DNA of 46,103 nucleotides from positions 1-46,103 of the forward strand of contig JAFTCT010000112.1 in assembly GCA_017454525.1 (NCBI GenBank), written 5' to 3'. Source of the DNA: Clostridia bacterium. Lineage in GTDB: Bacteria; Bacillota; Clostridia; Oscillospirales; CAG-272. Positions 30,194-37,745 of the stretch are shown piece by piece (within the stretch, counting starts at the first letter, position 1; each line of letters begins with the position of its first letter). The translations under genes were made by a program, and so were the position numbers. Under the pieces are notes generated by a model. It was not told where the DNA came from. It saw only the letters and a program-made list of their open reading frames with translations, and made no database searches.

Positions 30194-31092
30194 GCATCCT
30201 GATCAACAGCGAAACCAAACTGCTCGTCTGCGGCGTGACCGGCTCACAGGGGCGTTTCCACACCGCGCAGATGCTCGCCTACGGCACGAAGATCGTCGGC
30301 GGCGTCACGCCCGGAAAGGGCGGTCAGTCGGTCGAGGGCGTACCGGTTTTCGATACCGTACGGGAAGCCGTGGAGAATACCGGCGCCGACGCGGCGGTCA
30401 TCTACGTTCCGCCGATGTTCGCCGCGGATTCGATCATCGAAACGGTCGACGCCGGACTTGCGCTCACCGTCTGCATCACCGAGGGCATCCCGGTGCTCGA
30501 CATGATGCGCGTCAAGAATTATATGCGCGGCAAACCCGCGCGCCTCATCGGTCCGAACTGCCCGGGGCTCATCACGCCCGGGGAATGCAAGGTCGGCATC
30601 CTGCCCGGCTATATCTGCCGGAAGGGACACGTCGGCGTCATTTCGCGCTCGGGCACGCTGACCTATGAAGCGGTCAAGCAGCTCTCCGACCGCGGGATCG
30701 GTCAGTCGACCGCCGTCGGCATCGGCGGCGACCCGATCAGGGGCACCGGTTTTGTCGAACTGCTCGGAATGTTTGAAAACGATCCCGATACCGAAGCGGT
30801 CGTTCTGATCGGCGAGATCGGCGGGTCGGGCGAGGAGGAAGCGGCGGAATTCATCCGCACGAAGATGACCAAGCCCGTAGCCGCCTTCATCTCGGGACAG
30901 ACCGCCCCGAAGGGCAAGCGCATGGGACACGCGGGCGCCATTATCTCGGGCGGCAGGGGCACCGCCGCGTCCAAACTCGAAGCGCTCGGAAACGCCGGCG
31001 TGACTCTCGCGCCGACGCCCGACCGGATCGGAGAGTTTTTAGAGAAAGCCGTTAAGGAAGCGGGCGTTTACGAGCGCTGCCTTCTGAATTGA
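30190..31092 (+). CDS. sucD: Succinate--CoA ligase (ADP-forming) alpha subunit
   Basis: A 300-residue subunit of normal length. [20 protein letters not shown] (about 11-30) is the CoA-binding Rossmann loop. [20 protein letters not shown] (about 120-139) is the signature 1 region. [17 protein letters not shown] (about 242-258) contains the phosphohistidine. It overlaps sucC by ATGA. In this operon it converts the succinyl-CoA made by KorABCD to succinate with substrate-level ATP formation. Confidence 0.96.
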   Translation: MSILINSETKLLVCGVTGSQGRFHTAQMLAYGTKIVGGVTPGKGGQSVEGVPVFDTVREAVENTGADAAVIYVPPMFAADSIIETVDAGLALTVCITEGIPVLDMMRVKNYMRGKPARLIGPNCPGLITPGECKVGILPGYICRKGHVGVISRSGTLTYEAVKQLSDRGIGQSTAVGIGGDPIRGTGFVELLGMFENDPDTEAVVLIGEIGGSGEEEAAEFIRTKMTKPVAAFISGQTAPKGKRMGHAGAIISGGRGTAASKLEALGNAGVTLAPTPDRIGEFLEKAVKEAGVYERCLLN

Positions 31093-31101
31093 GGTGGGAT
31101 C

Positions 31102-32301
31102 ATGAACTATCTCGGCAGCGTCGTATCCTCCGCCCTTTCGGTGATCTTTATCGTCTTTGCGATCTCCGCCCTCGGCTACCTTCTGGGCGGGATCCGGGTC
31201 AAGGGGATCGCGCTGGGGACCGCGGGCGTTCTGCTCGTCGCGCTGATCTACGGCGTGTGCGTCTCCTTCATCCCCGACTACGGTTTTTCTCTCGGTGAAA
31301 CGAAGATCACGCTGTTCGTTTCGTCGAACTACAAGCTGATCTCCAATATCGGCACGGCGATGTTCGTCACCGCCGTCGGTCTGATCGCCGGTCCGAAATT
31401 CTTCAGAACGTTCAATAAAAAGTCCGTCGCCTACATCGTCATCGGCGTGGCGATCATCCTGTCCGCCGGCGCGATCGCGCTGCTTCTGAAGGTCCTCACC
31501 GGGACCGACGCGGACATGATGACGGGACTGCTCACCGGCGCTCTGACCTCCACGCCCGGCCTTTCGGCGGCAAAAGAGAGCGCCGACGCCGCGGCGTCCG
31601 ACGCCGTTACCGCCGGCTACGGCATCGCCTATCTGTTCGGCGTACTGGGCGTCGTGCTCTTCGTGCAGCTCATTCCCAGGATTCTGAAGATCGATATCCC
31701 GAAGGAACGCGAACACTTCGTGGCGGCGTGCGCCGTCACCGTGCCCGCGCCGAAGGGCAAGCTCTTCAAACTCGAACCGCACGGGCTTTTCGCCTTCTTC
31801 TTCACGATCGCGGCGGGCGTGCTGATCGGCGCCGTCAGGATCCCGGGGATCAATTTTTCTCTGGGGACCTCGGGCGGTACGCTGATCGCGGGTCTGATCG
31901 TCGGGCACTTTGCGCATATCGGAAGGATCGATATGACCGTACCGAAGGAAACGCTGAATTTCATGCGTGAACTCGGGCTCGTGCTCTTCCTCGTCGGCGC
32001 GGGCGTGCCGGGCGGCATCAATTTCATCACCGCCGTCAAGGGCGCGCCGCTCTCGATCCTCTACGGAGCGATCCTCACCCTCGTCCCGATGATCTTCGGC
32101 TTCATCCTCGCGAAATACGTCTTCAAGCTGTCGATCTTCAACTGCCTCGGCTCGATCACCGGCGGCATGACCTCGACCCCCGCGCTCGGCGCGCTGATCT
32201 CGACCGCCGGCACCGACGACGTGTCCTCCGCGTACGCGGCGACCTATCCGATCGCGCTCGTCGTCATCGTCGTTATGGTCAAATTTCTTGTGAAAATGTA
32301 A
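31102..32301 (+). CDS. AspT/YidE-family transporter lacking RCK_C domains
   Basis: A 399-residue membrane protein of the aspartate:alanine exchanger (AAEx) family with about ten helices in two homologous halves. GLIAGPKFFRTF and LTGALTSTPGLSAAKES mark the first half, GGMTSTPALGALISTAG the second. AspT itself is about 540-560 residues with two cytoplasmic RCK_C (TrkA-C) domains. Here the halves are joined by a short linker only (about residues 195-225). It lies 9 bases after sucD as the last gene of the operon. The Corynebacterium succinate exporter SucE1 is in this family, so export of succinate is a reasonable inference. Confidence 0.82.
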   Translation: MNYLGSVVSSALSVIFIVFAISALGYLLGGIRVKGIALGTAGVLLVALIYGVCVSFIPDYGFSLGETKITLFVSSNYKLISNIGTAMFVTAVGLIAGPKFFRTFNKKSVAYIVIGVAIILSAGAIALLLKVLTGTDADMMTGLLTGALTSTPGLSAAKESADAAASDAVTAGYGIAYLFGVLGVVLFVQLIPRILKIDIPKEREHFVAACAVTVPAPKGKLFKLEPHGLFAFFFTIAAGVLIGAVRIPGINFSLGTSGGTLIAGLIVGHFAHIGRIDMTVPKETLNFMRELGLVLFLVGAGVPGGINFITAVKGAPLSILYGAILTLVPMIFGFILAKYVFKLSIFNCLGSITGGMTSTPALGALISTAGTDDVSSAYAATYPIALVVIVVMVKFLVKM

Positions 32302-32343
32302 AAGTCGCTCAACGGCGGCGCGGGAAACGCGCCGCAAAAAAAC

Positions 32344-32377
32344 AAAAAAGGATCTCAACGTGTGAGGTCCTTTTTTG
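32344..32377. terminator. Bidirectional terminator between the kor-suc operon and the lipoprotein gene
   Basis: AAAAAAGGATCTCA and TGAGGTCCTTTTTT pair (with G-U) around a short loop. T runs appear on either strand. A second GC-rich hairpin, GGCGCG with CGCGCC (32315-32331), lies just left of it. Confidence 0.8.
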
Positions 32378-32424
32378 TATGTCCGGCGGGAGCGTTTTCC
32401 GGGTCTTCCGCCGTACGGTATCGC

Positions 32425-32871
32425 TTATTTGAAGATGACTTTCGCCGTAACGGTGACCGTTGCGATCACAACGTTCAACTTCATCTGGACGACGAGCGTC
32501 GCGCCGCTTCCGACGAGCACGTACAATTCGGTTTCGGCGGCGCTTACGCCGCCGGTCAGATCTTCGCCGAGATCGGCAAGCGAAAGGTCGATGCGATCGC
32601 CGTTCTTCTTGCCCTCAAGGGTCTTCGACTCTTCTTTGTCGCTCAAGGTCACTTTCGAGCCGTCGATCGTGATCGTCGCGTCTTTGAAATTCTCGGTCAA
32701 AGAATTCTTGAATTGATCGGAGATATCGCCGAGCGACGACGACATTTCGCCGGCGTCCAGTTCGACCTCGACGCGGTCGTACTTATAGGTTTTCGGGCCG
32801 CAGGATACCGCGGTGAACAGAAGGCACAGAATCATCGCGAACGCGGCGGTCAGCGCAAATACTCTTTTCAT
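32425..32871 (-). CDS. Small lipoprotein, unknown function
   Basis: A 148-residue exported lipoprotein. The signal MKRVFALTAAFAMILCLLFT ends in AVSC with cysteine at 24. The mature part alternates polar beta strands (YKYDRVEVELDAGEMSSSLG, ATITIDGSKVTLSDKEESKT) and resembles secreted beta-barrel or cystatin-like lipoproteins of Clostridia. No named family was recognised. GAGGTGAG precedes the ATG. It lies 29 bases after the DUF6935-like gene and probably shares its transcript. Confidence 0.7.
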   Translation of the reverse strand: MKRVFALTAAFAMILCLLFTAVSCGPKTYKYDRVEVELDAGEMSSSLGDISDQFKNSLTENFKDATITIDGSKVTLSDKEESKTLEGKKNGDRIDLSLADLGEDLTGGVSAAETELYVLVGSGATLVVQMKLNVVIATVTVTAKVIFK

Positions 32872-32900
32872 GATCTCACCTCATTCTTCCGGGCGTGCGT

Positions 32901-33470
32901 TCACGCCCAGGGATTTTCGTTCGCCGGCTTGCGGATACCCGCGAGCAGGCCGTGCCAGGAATCCGACTGCAGGAACCATTTGCCGGTGGACGGCTGGTTG
33001 CGGAAGGAAACGGGACGGATGCTGTCGGCGCCGGAGGACTGCAGGTAGAGCGTGATATATCCTTCGCCCATATCGTGGGAATGCGGCGTCGTCTTCACGG
33101 TGACCGTGTAGGGCTCGGACGGCTCGTAACTGTTTGCGGGGGTCGTGCCGTGGAAATAGGAGCGGGGCGTGGAATCGCCGTTCTGCGAGAAGCGGTCCTT
33201 GATGAACTGCTTGTCGAAAGCGGAGAAGCCGTTCGGTCCGTTCAGATATTCAAGCATTTTAAAGCATTCATCGGGATTCGCCGGATAAATGTTCAGGGCG
33301 ATGACCGTCAGCGCCGCCACGCCGAAGGGATCCTTCTGATCGGCTTCGGGACGCGCCTTCAGTTCCTCAAGCGTAGCGGGAATGGTCGCGAAGACAAAAT
33401 CCTTGCTGTCTTCGGATGTTTTTTCGGCAACCTTTCCGGCTGCTTTCTTCAGGTTGTCAAGAAATGACAT
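32901..33470 (-). CDS. DUF6935-like protein
   Basis: A 189-residue soluble protein without signal peptide. The conserved features I recognise are IPATLEELKARPEADQKDPF (about 30-49), GVAALTVIALNIY, EYLNGPNGFSAFDKQFIKDR (about 73-92), RSYFHGTTPANSYEPSEPYT (about 102-121) and STGKWFLQSDSWHGLLAGIR (about 160-179). This is the DUF6935 layout. The function of that family is unknown. GAGGAGG precedes the ATG. It lies 70 bases downstream of the phosphofructokinase gene. Confidence 0.7.
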   Translation of the reverse strand: MSFLDNLKKAAGKVAEKTSEDSKDFVFATIPATLEELKARPEADQKDPFGVAALTVIALNIYPANPDECFKMLEYLNGPNGFSAFDKQFIKDRFSQNGDSTPRSYFHGTTPANSYEPSEPYTVTVKTTPHSHDMGEGYITLYLQSSGADSIRPVSFRNQPSTGKWFLQSDSWHGLLAGIRKPANENPWA

Positions 33471-33540
33471 TTGTCGATCCTCCTCATTTTGTTGATTATT
33501 ATTCAGGCAGCGCCTGTTGGGAACGATGTGCGAAATCCGA

Positions 33541-34806
33541 TCACGCCTTTTTGGGGGCGGTCGCTTTCACCTTTTTCAGATGCACGAATCTCGGCAGGCC
33601 GTCTTCTTTGGGCAGTTTCGTTTCTCCCTGAATGAGCGGCAGCGCGTAGTCGATGAATTTCTTGGTCATACCGTCCTTGGTCTTGTTGAACCAGGAGGCG
33701 GGGATCTTCTTTTCGGTGTTGGCGACGACCGTCAGATCGAAGAGTTCGTATTTGCAGACGTATTTGCCGTTCTTATCGGCGGAGCGCACAAATCCGACCA
33801 TTTTGTCGGTCACACCGGCGGTCGCCTTCTTCACCGCCGTCTTGCCGGCGTTGTAGGACTCGTTGATGTCGGTCTGCGAAGCGCAGTGCGCGGCGCATCT
33901 CTGAAGCAGCGACAGTTCGATGCCTCTGACCTTTGCGCCGGTCTCCTTCTTGAGCACGCCCGCAAGATACGCGGCAAGCCCGCCGAGCTGCGCGTGGCCG
34001 AAGCCGTCCTTGGCGTTGCTCAGATCGTTGCCGTATTCGGAGATATACTTGCCCTGCGCGTCGTGGATGCCCTCGGAGACCGCCACGATGCATTTGCCGT
34101 TCTTGGCGTAAATCGCCTTGACCTTCTCGAGGAAGACCTTCATATCAAAATCGTTTTCGGGGCAGTAGATGAGATCGGGACCCGCGCCCTTCGCGCCCGC
34201 AAGCGCGGCGGCGGCGGTCAGCCAGCCGGCGTTCCTGCCCATGATCTCGACCACGGTGATCATACCGGTGTCGTATACGCGCGCGTCGTGATAGATCTCC
34301 ATCATCGAGGTGGCGATATACTTCGCGGCGGACGCATAGCCGGGGCAGTGATCGGTGCCGGCGAGATCGTTGTCGATCGTCTTCGGAATGCCCATCACGC
34401 GGCATTCGTAGCCGTTTTTCAGCATGAACTTGGAGATCTTGTTGCAGGTGTCCATACTGTCGTTTCCGCCGTTATAGAAGAAATAACGGACGTTGTACTT
34501 CTTGAAGATTTCGAGGATGCGCTTATAATCGGTGTCGTCGACGGAAGCGTCCTTGAGCTTATAGCGGCAGGAGCCGAGCGCGGAGGAGGGGGTGTACTTC
34601 ATGAGCTCCAGTTCCTTCGGATCCTCTTTGCCCATATCGATAAGACGGTCGTCAAGCACGCCCTTGATGCCGTTGCACGCGCCGTATACGGCGGTGATGT
34701 ACGGGCTTTCGAGTGCGGTCTTGATGCAGCCGTAAGCCGATGCGTTGATGACGGAGGTCGGTCCGCCGGACTGACCGATGATGCAAGCGCCTTTTAAGAC
34801 AGACAT
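33541..34806 (-). CDS. pfp: 6-phosphofructokinase, pyrophosphate-dependent type
   Basis: A 421-residue glycolytic kinase. The nucleotide/PPi region opens with GACIIGQSGGPTSVINASAY. PKTIDNDLAGTDHCPGYASA (about 141-160) carries the catalytic Asp, and its Lys in place of Gly (PKTIDND versus PGTIDND) marks the PPi type. VEIMGRNAGWLTAAAAL (about 188-204) binds fructose-6-phosphate. The donor loop reads GGNDSMDT: the second Asp fits PPi use, while the first position is Asn rather than the usual Asp. AAGGAAGG lies about 8 bases before the ATG. Whether PPi or ATP is used cannot be proven here. Confidence 0.88.
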   Translation of the reverse strand: MSVLKGACIIGQSGGPTSVINASAYGCIKTALESPYITAVYGACNGIKGVLDDRLIDMGKEDPKELELMKYTPSSALGSCRYKLKDASVDDTDYKRILEIFKKYNVRYFFYNGGNDSMDTCNKISKFMLKNGYECRVMGIPKTIDNDLAGTDHCPGYASAAKYIATSMMEIYHDARVYDTGMITVVEIMGRNAGWLTAAAALAGAKGAGPDLIYCPENDFDMKVFLEKVKAIYAKNGKCIVAVSEGIHDAQGKYISEYGNDLSNAKDGFGHAQLGGLAAYLAGVLKKETGAKVRGIELSLLQRCAAHCASQTDINESYNAGKTAVKKATAGVTDKMVGFVRSADKNGKYVCKYELFDLTVVANTEKKIPASWFNKTKDGMTKKFIDYALPLIQGETKLPKEDGLPRFVHLKKVKATAPKKA

Positions 34807-34848
34807 TGTTTTTTTACCTTCCTTTTCAGAAATAATCCACGTACGGTC

Positions 34849-34877
34849 ATTTTAGCACAAGATCGCCGAAAAATCAA
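34849..34877 (-). promoter_or_regulatory. Promoter of the phosphofructokinase gene
   Basis: On the minus strand TTGATT (34877-34872) and TAAAAT (34854-34849) are 17 bases apart, about 43 bases before the start codon. Confidence 0.7.
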
Positions 34878-34959
34878 CAGAAAAATGTCTTTTTTCAGCG
34901 TTCTTTGCGATTTTTTCGGCGTTCCCCGCGCGGCCGTTCCCGCCGGAACGGCGCCGCCG

Positions 34960-36483
34960 TCAGGTCCCGTCCGAAACGCCGAAGGGCTCGTCGAAGCGGA
35001 AGACCTCGGTCCTGTCGCCGAACCGCCACACCGCGGGACAGGTGCTGTCCATCCAGTCGAGCGGCTCGCAGTCGGCGTTCCCCACGGACGCCAGCGCGAA
35101 GGCGGCGCGCAGTTCCTCCTTCATCTCCTCCGTCACGTCGCCGATCTTCGCCGAGACGAAGAGCGGCGTGCCGCTGGCGGCGAGCAGGCGCAGCCACTCC
35201 CTGTTGAGTTCAAACGGGATATTCGCCGTCAGTCCGACGCAGTCTGCGTCGACGCGGAAGAAACTCTTGTCCTGACAGAGCCGGAACGCGAGAGCGTTGA
35301 CGCCCATCTTGCGCGTGCGCTCCCAGTAAACGCCGCTGGTATCGTCGCCCGTGCGGTTGAGGTGCGCGTAGCCGACCACCAGATGGTTGATGCAGTTGCA
35401 CCCCAGAACGATCATGTCGCCGGCGCTTTCGTAAATGGTCTTATACAGTCTCTTGGTCACCTCCGCCGTCGTGCGGCTGCGGTCGCCGTATTTCATCCCG
35501 TCGGCGACCCAGGAGCGTCTGGAGACGATCCCCCACGCCCCGGTCAGGTCCACGGAGGAATAGTCGTGCTTGAGCAGACGGAAGCCCCAGTCGCGGATGC
35601 GCGCGACGTTTTCGGAAATATACCCGAGAACCGCCTCGTCGGTCGGATCGAGGGTGTGCTTTCTCCCCTCGAGCGTATGTCCCTTCTCGGAAAAAGGAGA
35701 CTTGTCATAGAGCGTGCGCACCCAGATGCCGGGCTTTACGCCCATTTCCTTCATCTCGCGCGCCAGTCCCGGCATATCGGGGAAACGCTCGTTTCCGCGG
35801 TCCCACGGACCGCAGGTCATATTGGGCGACCAGCCGTCGTCGATGACCATATAGGGACGGTTCTCAAGCCCCTTCGTCATTTCAGAAACGAAAGCCGAAT
35901 CCGCAAGGATCTCGCGGTGCGAGCTGTTGCCGTAGGCGTAATACCAGTTGTTGGATCCGTAGACCGCCTCGCGCGGCAGGACCTCGCCCTCGCTCATCAC
36001 GCGGCAGAACCTGCGCGCCGCTTCGAAGGCGGAAACGCCGGTATAGCGCTCCGATACGACCTCGCAGACGAACAGCTCCCTGCCCTCGAGGAGCACGCCC
36101 TCGGAGGCGCTGCGCACGTCGAGGACCAGCGTGACGCCGCTGCGGTCGATCTGCCAGTGACACATGGCGTTCGGGCGCACCTTCACGCCGACGCCTTCCG
36201 TTTCATTTCCGGAGGCGATCAGCATATACCACGGCAGGATCCTCTCGGGCACGATGCCGCGCCATTCCGCGTCGCCGTAAAGCCGTTCCCAGGAGTCCCC
36301 CAAGACCTTCACGGGCGCTTCGGTCTTCTCGCGCCAGCGCAGGCGCACGAAGGTCACCGCCGTGCCGCGCGCGGTCAAAAAGATCTTCAGTCCTCTTCCC
36401 TTTTCAAAGCGGAGCGACGCTCTGCCCCCGTCCTCTTCCCGCTCGATGCGGTATTCGTCGGGTTCTCTTACTACGTTGTACAT
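34960..36483 (-). CDS. Alpha-galactosidase-like glycoside hydrolase (GH36/GH27 clan)
   Basis: A 507-residue enzyme without signal peptide, so probably cytoplasmic. ATG 36483 (MYNVVREPDEYRIER) is chosen because GGAGG lies 8 bases upstream. The N-terminal half is a beta-sandwich. A TIM barrel begins near residue 175: VYGSNNWYYAYGNSS, MVIDDGWSPNM (about 212-222), GVKPGIWVR, LLKHDYSSVD (about 296-305, candidate nucleophile Asp) and LNRTGDDTSGVYWERTRKMG (about 370-389, candidate acid/base Asp). The KxD and RxGDD pattern is that of GH36-type alpha-galactosidases, but other alpha-glycosidases of the clan remain possible. It has its own consensus promoter. Confidence 0.75.
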   Translation of the reverse strand: MYNVVREPDEYRIEREEDGGRASLRFEKGRGLKIFLTARGTAVTFVRLRWREKTEAPVKVLGDSWERLYGDAEWRGIVPERILPWYMLIASGNETEGVGVKVRPNAMCHWQIDRSGVTLVLDVRSASEGVLLEGRELFVCEVVSERYTGVSAFEAARRFCRVMSEGEVLPREAVYGSNNWYYAYGNSSHREILADSAFVSEMTKGLENRPYMVIDDGWSPNMTCGPWDRGNERFPDMPGLAREMKEMGVKPGIWVRTLYDKSPFSEKGHTLEGRKHTLDPTDEAVLGYISENVARIRDWGFRLLKHDYSSVDLTGAWGIVSRRSWVADGMKYGDRSRTTAEVTKRLYKTIYESAGDMIVLGCNCINHLVVGYAHLNRTGDDTSGVYWERTRKMGVNALAFRLCQDKSFFRVDADCVGLTANIPFELNREWLRLLAASGTPLFVSAKIGDVTEEMKEELRAAFALASVGNADCEPLDWMDSTCPAVWRFGDRTEVFRFDEPFGVSDGT

Positions 36484-36522
36484 ACGCTGCCTCCGTATCC
36501 TTCCGTCCCGGCTGTTTTTTTC

Positions 36523-36551
36523 ATTATACTCAAAACCGGCGCTTTTGTCAA
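36523..36551 (-). promoter_or_regulatory. Promoter of the alpha-galactosidase-like gene
   Basis: On the minus strand perfect TTGACA (36551-36546) and TATAAT (36528-36523) are 17 bases apart, 40 bases before the start codon. It is back-to-back with the aldolase promoter. Confidence 0.88.
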
Positions 36552-36611
36552 CATCTTCCTTTCCCGTCCGTTCACGGCGTTCGGAAAAATGCAAAAAAGT
36601 TCACGAAACTA

Positions 36612-36640
36612 TTGACAAAAAGAGGAATAATTGTTACAAT
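36612..36640 (+). promoter_or_regulatory. Promoter of the aldolase gene
   Basis: TTGACA (36612-36617) and TACAAT (36635-36640) are 17 bases apart. AGGAGG (36665-36670) then lies 7 bases before the fba ATG. Confidence 0.88.
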
Positions 36641-36677
36641 ACAAATGATAGAATGTACCAATACAGGAGGTATCAAA

Positions 36678-37646
36678 ATGGCATTAGTCACCAGTAAGGA
36701 AATGTTCGCGAAAGCGTACAACGGCGGTTACGCCGTCGGCGCCTTCAACGTCAACAACATGGAAATCGTCCAGGCGATCACCGAGGCGTGCAAGGAAGAG
36801 CACGCGCCGGTCATTCTGCAGGTCTCCAAGGGTGCGCGCGCATACGCCAACCACACCTACCTCGTCAAACTCGTCGAGGCGGCGGTCATCGAATGCCCCG
36901 ATATCCCGATCGTTCTGCACCTTGACCACGGTCCCGATTTCGAGACCTGCAAGGCGTGCATCGACGGCGGCTTCACCTCGGTCATGATCGACGCGTCGGG
37001 CAAGCCCTTTGAAGAGAACATCGAGATCACTAAAAAGGTCGTCGAATACGCCCACGCGCACGGCGTCGTGGTCGAAGCGGAGCTCGGCACTCTCGCCGGG
37101 ATCGAAGACGACGTAAAGGTCGCCGCGCACGCCGCTTCCTACACCCGTCCCGAGGAAGTCGAGGAATTCGTGACCAGGACCGGATGCGACAGCCTTGCCA
37201 TCGCGATCGGCACCTCCCACGGCGCGTATAAGTTCACCGCCGCACAGTGCACGAGAAACGAAAAGGGCATTCTCGTTCCGCCTCCGCTCCGTTTCGACGT
37301 CCTTCATGAATGCGAGAAACGTCTGCCCGGTTTCCCGATCGTTCTGCACGGCTCTTCCTCCGTCCCGCAGGAATACGTGAAGATGATCAACGAGAACGGC
37401 GGCAAAATGCCCGACGCCGTCGGCATCCCCGAGGAGCAGCTGCGCGAAGCGGCGCGTTCCGCCGTGTGCAAGATCAACATCGATTCCGACCTGCGTCTTG
37501 CCATGACCGGCACCATCCGCAAGTTCTTCAACGAGCATCCCGATAAATTCGACCCGAGAGAATATCTGAAACCCGCGAGAGCCAATATCAAAGAAATCGT
37601 CCGTCACAAACTGACAGACGTTTTGGGCTGCGCCGGGAAGGCCTGA
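36678..37646 (+). CDS. fba: Class II fructose-bisphosphate aldolase
   Basis: A 322-residue zinc-dependent aldolase that splits fructose-1,6-bisphosphate in glycolysis. VGAFNVNNMEIVQAITEACK opens the barrel. IVLHLDHGPDFETCKACIDG (about 77-96) carries the catalytic Asp and first zinc His. FTSVMIDASGKPFEENI follows. VEAELGTLAGIEDDV (about 135-149) gives a further active-site segment, and FPIVLHGSSSVP (about 218-229) another zinc ligand. C-terminal KINIDSDLRLAMTGTIRKFF is typical. ATG 36678 is set by AGGAGG. With the phosphofructokinase gene it makes a consecutive glycolytic pair, although the two are on opposite strands. Confidence 0.96.
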   Translation: MALVTSKEMFAKAYNGGYAVGAFNVNNMEIVQAITEACKEEHAPVILQVSKGARAYANHTYLVKLVEAAVIECPDIPIVLHLDHGPDFETCKACIDGGFTSVMIDASGKPFEENIEITKKVVEYAHAHGVVVEAELGTLAGIEDDVKVAAHAASYTRPEEVEEFVTRTGCDSLAIAIGTSHGAYKFTAAQCTRNEKGILVPPPLRFDVLHECEKRLPGFPIVLHGSSSVPQEYVKMINENGGKMPDAVGIPEEQLREAARSAVCKINIDSDLRLAMTGTIRKFFNEHPDKFDPREYLKPARANIKEIVRHKLTDVLGCAGKA

Positions 37647-37745
37647 AAACAAGCATAACGATCGGACGCGCAGATCCGCAGGATACGGACTTGCCTGCCC
37701 GGTCGTTTTATATACAAACTCTAAAAAAACGGAGGAATAGTCGCA

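Noticed and set aside
33541..34837. Convergent or overlapping plus-strand gene (426 codons) on the phosphofructokinase locus
   Set aside because: It is the antisense of a well-conserved enzyme and contains no recognisable domain or start signal.
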